A DNA stretch of 64,000 bases from a virus: the IMG/VR virus record IMGVR_UViG_3300020377_000001, positions 1 through 64,000 of that record; one strand, written 5' to 3'. The notes beneath the pieces were generated by a model. The model ran no database searches, was not told the origin of the DNA, and saw only the letters and a list, made by a program, of their open reading frames with translations. How positions within the stretch are numbered: the stretch's first letter is position 1; every line of letters begins with the position of its first letter. Of the stretch, positions 60,001 to 64,000 are shown one piece after another. Both the position numbers and the translations under genes were made by a program.

Positions 60001-60778
60001 TGCCCAGGGTAAGACAACTTCGCAGTCTCACCATTTGCCAGGGGTTGGCTTCAGGTACATGAAGATCACCATCAACGGGTGCTCTAGGCTGGTGCAGGAG
60101 GAGTCGCATTCATCTTTGGGTAGGATTGTTTTGGGCGAAGTCAAGAATCTTGCTGCTCCTGACTTTGAGTGGGGGTGGTCTAGGTCTGAAATGTCGGGAA
60201 CAAACCTAACTACATACAGTGGTGGTCAAAGGGTCGCGAAAAAGCTTCATGAGCCAAGAAGAAAGTTTCAGGTTTCCCATGCTCCCCTGATGCCGAAAGA
60301 CAGATATAATGTTGGAGATCGTAGTCCATGGGAGTCGGTTTCTCGAGGACCCAATCATGTAAGTGTGGATGCGGAGGGGTATAGACATACCAAGAGGACT
60401 TGGCAGGAGATCTTGGATCTGTTTAGGAAGATGGGGATGGGGTCTGTTCAGGCGGCATTGATATTCGATGATGCTTCAAACGCTCTAACGTGCTCAGTTG
60501 AGGGTCATGCTTATGAGAGTCATAGTGGGTATTCAGAGTCTAGCAGCCATCACATTTCAACCGTGACTGTGCCGTCTGACCCTCAGTCTCTTATGCTGGT
60601 AAGGCTGGTTTCCGTAGGCGAACTAGGGCACGAGGGGTATGTTTGTAAGGATGTTCTGGTCCAAAAGGAGTCATCCATATCAGACTTGCCGCTGCCTGCA
60701 AGCCCGTTTGGTTCAGTTGTTTCTCGTCCGGCTCCAGTATTCAGTATTGCGTCAATCACTTTTGAGGAGGATCTGTAG
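51083..60778 (+). CDS. Giant tail tip/central tail protein with Asp-box propeller
   Basis: A 3231-residue protein from GTG 51083, with TAGGAG 7 bp upstream, directly after the tape measure. Around residue 370 are Asp-box motifs (STDNGMSW; a weaker STDDLGFTF) of sialidase-type beta-propellers. Further on are several short modules with G-x-x-Y-x-V...IA-x-YD-x-S-x-W and G-x-x-V pattern (for example near 53.35-53.50, 53.85-53.99 and 55.19-55.37 kb), similar to DUF2793-type repeats. It is likely the tail tip or side fibre contacting surface glycans. Catalytic sialidase residues were not established. Confidence 0.72.
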   Translation: MKYSRRILIIPDADITPDVVKSASVVSDAGGSSVLADAQKKRSVSQPIRGARYRHYQRENIIDNVAAGRARSVTMVLNRLGDSAGSSDTKLFRDDSIQQYVSRPREAHQFDPSTAFGARGEGELVPRTSGEPSADFKGNAFITSSGGVGGARFSWNTASESRGGHKVPGDTQFRQSPNVFGKYASVLHTTEGSSSPGGANLTSDSSFSSADPNCRYLCRPKAVELENGEILCFYLSTSLPPHHWQLSSNRSLTENTVSTKSPALKCKAFVQRRNSDGVWQPPIELTNDSQYPGLLLSSHDEYSTEEIAFIDAVIEPVTGDVICFIGKNTPEVQSEDLFVRSVYNGSHNSDASISVSSFGSAKVARSRSIVTITSTDNGMSWQKRSESSMESDGAGVGTSAVTSGVPGMPSSDIGLILGGSCEIMDSGRIVLSLVTGEAVYLVSTDDLGFTFRCSLAREIAVGSDGMSAEGISARPPEEGLKDGDTYIVDSVEMKSIHGIFNTNPAPRGVFQNFNMTSPDGRHFYAGDNVSPLGWDLVVEEMRNEPPTLEEIEANPGAIGKLRNAIYSKVYAIGDNPTGAWSEFAGCFTICCFNNADTTSFDNGRVSFGFCEYLGVSLGTTFGSGGNVTVNRIANGGWHRAIPISVSSPNGDSDTDFPAAQAQPWDCTVDAGFSTDGLPWRWFIVRPGGGFAFRRDAADTSFGTTAIDDRTGFATPTPGRYFFVKNGKYAGRRIFIEGEAERDESLEEVREVPTQLTAGERYLVGPFGSGDFGNKFGAIAQYDGSSWSYSINNTRFTPDGYGIVIVGNSPFDTDDFATRENQIALLATGFTRDATIDDLGGVQLMETCVGSWSRFSDPVDGQVIVVSNVQGQPEPAMGSTNSYRDPSESRTRAQASEVASTIPMVCVDGVWVEDDTLGEFAARGGEIAVYDESASKFVFEKPLEGQFVRIKGEGLYKYDAGRNVWNLVENEESDVDLALSRRTKCRETIANTSMTKSDSGQVFFAVSFTDFNDTSPINSMTNIYIQDELLGTDISSRNITGDATFVYPFYMEDPREISVEYASRRLEVFETTDGESCVLVDGWVNSVNVEDRMAYASNKAGYDGELRYNVRYGSVVGVDEELPYGPCVIEPCIVIRPDGFLQIYGASHNWLPPQYEGLQNDTNLNSGYISSVSGTKGGSGFESMHAAVINGIASATIDVSSSVGSMHPSVNSVTEKNAVATDLEYRDDQFASAAIAISENGLKEDDSVSGSNSDSLTNNHLRIKSHMRRFDSRRATAAFMCSPISSGLGKGLISPGKITIRGANAISYRLSFMWGLFPETVSSYRTASVTPSHYGAATTCVAHSRTEKLSSDVLGGIDFVVRDRVTSPPNKISVGDLFLVKPNATGVFLGKDNNIACYEVKSDGTLGWTFRDRFSSDQKLIISGAPFGLNNQHAVFKSTITSASSGANISSWVLTSTYALYDLEGGVYNNVQIQHDGFSQEVYWYADGAGRATQLPASQFAGFIGGYSGLDAISTGNEMLVVSSKIYQQSLGNATPMRIRIRPQLGETIPSAFCSVLVSSSVGGEEVLVYLNGKFLFSGVTRAGVFNPHTTGIHVDVNDTSSVCPVSLTGIESGLEVFLRSGTSGVVPSSATGDSFVSGEVEVIKYFGGVRRFSRPLSGYDQVDELGSPFPMRMADSSSITSNRSFYWHPIRENLGRTDAASSVGGHCHWEETVMSDGKYINHPSIEQASPDILDAYQRRFRLIGGRYYALNFFGDSSPTSAGFDVIKGKDGSSHSGGISIVDAGNPFGDDMVDLFQSNVSQSRPQLSGGSDFTISDIKQSNRFAIEAPSGANETDVKTFDTFSVGGTVRTITVGPTHNQAIVPGTISSIVIVEVTSSSPYFAGYALDGTSSRVQITGILKSSAVNAGVLASQIKRRDALRLTETGPLFEIAEAFAFGDSVFSLIVDKAYVALSLGGVTSQALAPNVLNLTTTPSDVDPIHVLPTMEVDYGNTPSISLTNHDITVPIESAEVAPTFGSYTALSGFTIDPNGRTNLNSSTTTEIHYSAAPASTTLPSLGVIKITGTNVTTQGGSTVTKTRSVAYRLADNQQELSTSGGVIELVADDPFVQTESSEQVPMDDGSVNLLPNTLLYFDSNNDGSSDITTVEFASLTLEASGTLLSAGRIAVDASSLTVSSAIVGYYIVPRLPSGTSSNRFYKITAISSSFTNSIVVSLTSTNGDLLTSEQKGFSFDLYKTTTVNEISKLSSANGGALLFTKTGSYSTVSVGLRKNGDGGQHGTRLPFPKGYGCSPVHSNLAKTHHADPFAGGFRAIFAPYHGVGDVFDSSTSGIDDKIFFSLMLQGSGWDIPNSCGVILKAMVDETTPNNKVILELIDGVQLFDLSALEEPTVLGRVEIDFSPASTDSDTRPLDLKFVEVLVGMESAINVSDPSGQPQASIVHAFARAVSPSGDSHGSFHTICNYKRLQHGPTFSRKLIADRQSQDIDAGMEHFLFGVSHHGLSSLSTDTSVTTNLGMAVKQVSVHRPGSRISGSGLTAINCDLDRRVETITGPIYDKRAYGTQFTEIDGIQVTTGSDPNFSVGDIFTRGENLSLQACGINPTSLTEDGDSCVDLMGLPFFDGSFGTRLSLVDAGVVNPNRTGKCSPFDQEIASGINISWSGSTASKSCYSIETYYHYAFSNSFEQNLSKVWMTGTPPENTDMQAKFKSGKESTGRSYRSRSPVYTVPSIEVVLDSQGDSGDAASGDLVMDVEHQIRSRKNFVPDGIAVFGRNWPSCKIEFCDSEEFSDSSSSYRCYKIGQPGDSWALSPASNSLSDDPERYTHLWAWTNRTDERPSPNRSPVADPSSGAHVKFGDRTFSYMVDSSSFLASAPKAAWHPHQFRSAGTSGNYYLQVIGRRLSTGPNAGTSNRFVFKIIDNTEYTLILDSNPLKVFDESPSTDATSGVSSSMPWHTVSIYSDRFAMQLYNWNNSTAAQSAAQGKTTSQSHHLPGVGFRYMKITINGCSRLVQEESHSSLGRIVLGEVKNLAAPDFEWGWSRSEMSGTNLTTYSGGQRVAKKLHEPRRKFQVSHAPLMPKDRYNVGDRSPWESVSRGPNHVSVDAEGYRHTKRTWQEILDLFRKMGMGSVQAALIFDDASNALTCSVEGHAYESHSGYSESSSHHISTVTVPSDPQSLMLVRLVSVGELGHEGYVCKDVLVQKESSISDLPLPASPFGSVVSRPAPVFSIASITFEEDL

Positions 60779-61236
60779 TGTCAAGTTGGCTGCAGTCTAT
60801 TAAGGGTGGCGTAAAGTCTCCCTCATCCAAGGGTTCCTCTGGAAGGTCTTGGGCAAGGTCTCTATTGAGGAGTCCAAGATCTACATCTGCTGTCGTTTTA
60901 GCGAATTTTAGGGATACTGACTCAGGCTCAGAAGTCGCGAAAATAACTGTAAATCTAACAGCTTCCCAGTCTCCCTATAGTGTTCCAGAGTTTCAGGACA
61001 TGCTGATATCCGTGGACTCAACTGCGGGGGCGATTACAATTAACTTGCCGGCGATCGGTACGGTTGCGGCAGGGTCTCAGGTCTTCATAAAGGACGCAGT
61101 TGGGCAATCACCTGCGAACGCAATCACCGTTGTTCCTGACAGTGGAACAATCGAAGGCTTATCCTCTGTCGTCATCGACAACCCCTTCGCAGGACTGTTT
61201 ATTTATTCTGATGGGAGCAGGTGGCTCTCTAACTAA
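60778..61236 (+). CDS. Small tail/fibre-associated protein
   Basis: A 152-residue protein, GTG start overlapping the TAG of the giant gene. The N-terminal 40 residues are Ser/Arg/Lys-rich. The remainder is beta-rich (AGAITINLPAIGTVAAGSQVFIKDA) with a pattern seen in phage fibre or appendage proteins that present a loop after each strand. It is probably an adaptor or fibre tip. Confidence 0.6.
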   Translation: MSSWLQSIKGGVKSPSSKGSSGRSWARSLLRSPRSTSAVVLANFRDTDSGSEVAKITVNLTASQSPYSVPEFQDMLISVDSTAGAITINLPAIGTVAAGSQVFIKDAVGQSPANAITVVPDSGTIEGLSSVVIDNPFAGLFIYSDGSRWLSN

Positions 61237-61240
61237 ACCT

Positions 61241-61263
61241 GCCCTGAGGACAACCCTTAGGGC
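61241..61263 (+). promoter_or_regulatory. Intercistronic hairpin before fibre gene
   Basis: GCCCTGAGG and CCTTAGGGC pair over nine bases (one G-U) with a five-base loop between the small tail gene and the fibre gene. No U-tract follows, so this is not an ordinary terminator. It could be an RNA-processing or attenuation element. Confidence 0.45.
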
Positions 61264-61284
61264 CCAAGCCTTAAGGAGAGAAAT

Positions 61285-64000
61285 ATGGCCCAAGGGTTAT
61301 TTCTTCACAAGTATGATACAAAAGCCAAGTTGTACAGTGTTACAGAATCTGGCGGGTTAACGAACGACGACAACAAGATTGCCAATGAAGCCAGAGTAAA
61401 GGCTCTGGCTTTAGTAAAGGCGAGCAACCTGTCTGACCTGGCTGACGCAGCCACCGCCAGAACAAATCTTGGTGTTGCCATCGGCAGTGATGTTCAGGCG
61501 CATGATGCGGAACTTGACGCTCTTGCAGCACTGACAAGTGCGGCTGACAAGGGTATTCAGTTTACTGGGTCCGGCAGTGCCGCAACTTACGATCTTACCG
61601 CTGCTGGTAAGGCGCTTCTTGACGATGCCGATGCGGCTGCTCAGCGTGTTACGATGGGTGTTGAGATCGGTGTTGATGTTCAGGCATATGATGCACAGCT
61701 CGCTGACATCGCGGGGCTTTCTCCAACAGACTCCAACTTTATTGTCGGCGATGGTTCAAACTTCGTTCTAGAGTCAGGCGCCACAGCACGAAGCTCTCTA
61801 GGCTTGGGCTCAATGGCTACGCAAAACAGTGGCAGTGTTTCTATTTCAGGTGGTGCCATCGCCGGGATTACAGACCTCGCGGTTGCAGACGGTGGTACAG
61901 GCGCAAGCTCTGCAGCGGACGCCAGAACCAATTTAGGTCTCGCCATCGGATCTGACGTTCAGGCGTATGACGCTCAACTTGCTGACATCGCAGCGCTCAC
62001 GCCAACTGACGGACACATCATCGTTGGTGACGGAAGCAACTTTGTCCAAGAGAGTGGTGCTACGGCAAGAGCTTCGCTTGGTTTAACAATTGGCACTGAC
62101 GTTCAAGCGTTCGACGACCAATTGGCTGATATTGCCGCACTAAGTCTTTCTGACGGAGACTTCTTGGTCGGCGACGGCAGCGGAGCAATCGTCGCAGAGA
62201 GTGGCGCCACAGTAAGAACCTCTTTGGGTCTTGGCACTGGCGATAGCCCAGCCTTCACGAGCATTTCTCTTTCTGGTCAGTCTGCCGCCTTGGCGATGAA
62301 CTCCCAGAAGATCACTGGTCTCGCAGACCCAACTGCAGACCAAGATGCTGCGACGAAGGCTTACGTTGACTCCACCAAGGCCGGTCTCGATGTTAAGGAG
62401 TCTGTGCGAGTTGCTTCGACGGCACACATTTCCGCGTCTTACAATTCTAGCGCGAAGACACTCACCGCTTCATCTGCTGGCGTTTTCTCTGTCGATGGCG
62501 TCGAGACCGCCCTCAACGACCGCATCTTGGTGAAGGACCAGAGCACGGGATCCAACAACGGCATCTACAAGGTGACCACTGCTGGTGCTGCTGGTTCAGG
62601 GACGGGACCTAATACCAGTTCGGCTTTCACCGACGGTGATTATCAGTACAACTCGTTTGTAAGCACCAATATCAGCACGACGAACTTTAACACGTCGGCC
62701 GGTTTCGACGCGAGTACCACGTCTTTGACTTGGTCGAGCTATTCGGGCGCGAGTTTTCAGATCGACCACAGGTCGATTATCGTTATCAAGTCCGGTGGCG
62801 GCAACGTCGCGTACCGCATGACGGCGGACCCAGCGGGGTTCTCCTTTAGCGGTGGATCAGCTGCGACCCTACCTCTCGACGGCAAGGGGCTGGTCGCTTC
62901 GCACTCTACGACATCGGCAATCAGCATCGGTGCTTATATTTCTGGCATTGATGTATACGAGCCGAAGAGCGCAGGCCCAGAGTTTTCCCTCGACGACGTT
63001 TTGACTGGAACGCTTGACCAAAATACGACGAGCATTAGCATCAAGACGTCGAGCTCTCCAATCTCATATTCGGGATGGGAAGGCGGCACTTTGAGCGCAC
63101 CCTTCTATATCGAGGTCGCGGACTCCTCCAGCAATAAATGGTACTGGAAAGTTACTGCCGACGTTAATAACTTCGACACTTCAATTACTGTTGAATTTGA
63201 CGAAGACGATTCACACAACGCGACTCCGTCCTTCAACCTTGGATCGGACTTTGGTTCGGCTCACAGTGCTGGGGACATTGACTTCTTCGCCTCTGGTTCT
63301 GGTGGATCTCCCGTGGCTGCGGTATTGACTCGTGCTGATGACTTTGATAGCAGCGACAAGATCACGGCAGGTGCTTTTACCTTCGTCGCAGAAGGCACCA
63401 GCAACTCTGACGCTGGGTTTGTATTAACAACCAACGATGCAATCACCCTAGACAGCACAGCCCTGTCTTTCACGCAGTTCTCTGGCGCAGGTCAACTTAC
63501 TGCTGGTGACGGTATTCAGAAGAGCGGCAACACCATCTCCGCAGACCTTAAGGCTAACGGTGGTGTTGTAATTGAGTCTTCAGAGCTTGCTGTTGACCTT
63601 GGTGCTAGTTCAATCACAGGTACTCTTGCAGTTGGCGATGGTGGTACTGGTGCCACAAGCGCATCTGCTGCACGCACCGCCCTCGGTCTTGCCATTGGTA
63701 GTGACGTTCAGGCTTACGATGCACAACTTGCAGATATCGCTGCTCTGAGCCCAACTGATGCTAACTTCATTGTTGGCGATGGCAGCAATTTTGTTTTGGA
63801 GTCTGGCGCAACAGCTCGTTCGTCTCTCGGTCTTGTTATCGGAACTGACGTTCAGGCTTATGATGCTCAGTTAGCAGACGTGGCCGGGCTAACTCCAGCA
63901 GATGGCGCGTTCATCGTTGGTGATGGCAGCAACTTTGTTGCAGAGTCTGGTTCTGACGCGAGAGCATCTCTTGGTCTTAATAAGGGCAAGGCTTCAGACA
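61285..64000 (+). CDS. Tail fibre, repetitive, 3' end outside window
   Basis: Frame open from ATG 61285 (AAGGAG upstream) to the window edge, at least 905 codons. It contains repeats of the type DVQAYDAQLADIAAL, VGDGSNFV-xESGATAR-xSLGL, best seen as 48-residue units (144 bp apart at 61945/62089 and at 63694/63838). A non-repeat insert (about 62.3-63.5 kb) includes ATKAYVDS and LNDRILVKDQ, features of many phage fibre proteins. Expected to form trimers at the tail tip and bind the host. The repeats allow recombination-driven change. Confidence 0.85.
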   Translation, partial: MAQGLFLHKYDTKAKLYSVTESGGLTNDDNKIANEARVKALALVKASNLSDLADAATARTNLGVAIGSDVQAHDAELDALAALTSAADKGIQFTGSGSAATYDLTAAGKALLDDADAAAQRVTMGVEIGVDVQAYDAQLADIAGLSPTDSNFIVGDGSNFVLESGATARSSLGLGSMATQNSGSVSISGGAIAGITDLAVADGGTGASSAADARTNLGLAIGSDVQAYDAQLADIAALTPTDGHIIVGDGSNFVQESGATARASLGLTIGTDVQAFDDQLADIAALSLSDGDFLVGDGSGAIVAESGATVRTSLGLGTGDSPAFTSISLSGQSAALAMNSQKITGLADPTADQDAATKAYVDSTKAGLDVKESVRVASTAHISASYNSSAKTLTASSAGVFSVDGVETALNDRILVKDQSTGSNNGIYKVTTAGAAGSGTGPNTSSAFTDGDYQYNSFVSTNISTTNFNTSAGFDASTTSLTWSSYSGASFQIDHRSIIVIKSGGGNVAYRMTADPAGFSFSGGSAATLPLDGKGLVASHSTTSAISIGAYISGIDVYEPKSAGPEFSLDDVLTGTLDQNTTSISIKTSSSPISYSGWEGGTLSAPFYIEVADSSSNKWYWKVTADVNNFDTSITVEFDEDDSHNATPSFNLGSDFGSAHSAGDIDFFASGSGGSPVAAVLTRADDFDSSDKITAGAFTFVAEGTSNSDAGFVLTTNDAITLDSTALSFTQFSGAGQLTAGDGIQKSGNTISADLKANGGVVIESSELAVDLGASSITGTLAVGDGGTGATSASAARTALGLAIGSDVQAYDAQLADIAALSPTDANFIVGDGSNFVLESGATARSSLGLVIGTDVQAYDAQLADVAGLTPADGAFIVGDGSNFVAESGSDARASLGLNKGKASD

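Overview
The window is part of the genome of a tailed double-stranded DNA bacteriophage (class Caudoviricetes), most probably a siphovirus with a very long non-contractile tail. This rests on a terminase pair, an HK97 gp10-type neck protein, a major tail-tube protein, a frameshifted tail-assembly-chaperone pair, a tape measure of about 2190 residues and giant tail and fibre proteins, with no sheath or baseplate-wedge gene seen. Genes are tightly packed, often with ATGA-type overlaps and clear AGGAG ribosome-binding sites, and transcription switches strand many times. No tRNA, rRNA, CRISPR array or transposase was found. Host identity cannot be read from the sequence. A protein with spanin-like topology weakly suggests a Gram-negative host. 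No portal, prohead protease or major capsid gene was recognised, so the genome probably extends beyond the window.

Layout: (1) 1-3175 (+), the end of a large virion-like gene and three small membrane proteins that may act in lysis. (2) 7814-3164 (-), an XRE repressor followed by recombination genes: YqaJ-type exonuclease, Sak3-type annealing protein, SSB, C5-cytosine methyltransferase and RuvC. (3) 7948-13708 (+), a DnaD-like protein, DnaC-like loader, DnaB helicase, lytic transglycosylase, terminase small and large subunits and MazG. (4) 15477-13697 (-), a small RHH-like regulator, a serine recombinase and a Dam-type methylase. (5) 22018-15554 (-), about eighteen small uncharacterised genes, many with zinc-type cysteine pairs. 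The part from 18.9 to 22.1 kb is studded with seven copies of one promoter-like element. (6) 22671-25823 (+), a second block of small accessory genes with a GATC-rich look, ended by a terminator. (7) 25.87-27.35 kb, non-coding DNA rich in direct and inverted repeats. (8) 27858-27352 (-), a protein carrying an RNA polymerase alpha-CTD-like domain. (9) 28025-34629 (+), a Mom-like DNA modification protein, a D12 adenine methylase, a CHAP endolysin, a ParB-like protein and small genes. (10) 36997-34626 (-), an HTH-metallophosphoesterase and an FtsZ/tubulin-like GTPase. (11) 37132-64000 (+), connector, glycosyltransferase, neck, tail tube, tape measure, a 3232-codon tail protein and a repetitive tail fibre that runs off the window. 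The tail-assembly-chaperone pair lies inside this block but on the opposite strand.

Taken together this is a phage with its own replication and recombination machinery, layered DNA modification (one C5 methylase, two N6-adenine methylases and a Mom-like protein), probable means of steering host transcription (alpha-CTD-like protein, repeated phage promoter, several small DNA-binding proteins) and a tubulin-family GTPase that could organise or segregate phage DNA. The strongest leads for new biology are the alpha-CTD-like protein, the FtsZ-like/phosphoesterase pair, the seven-copy promoter array and the inverted frameshift cassette in the tail module.
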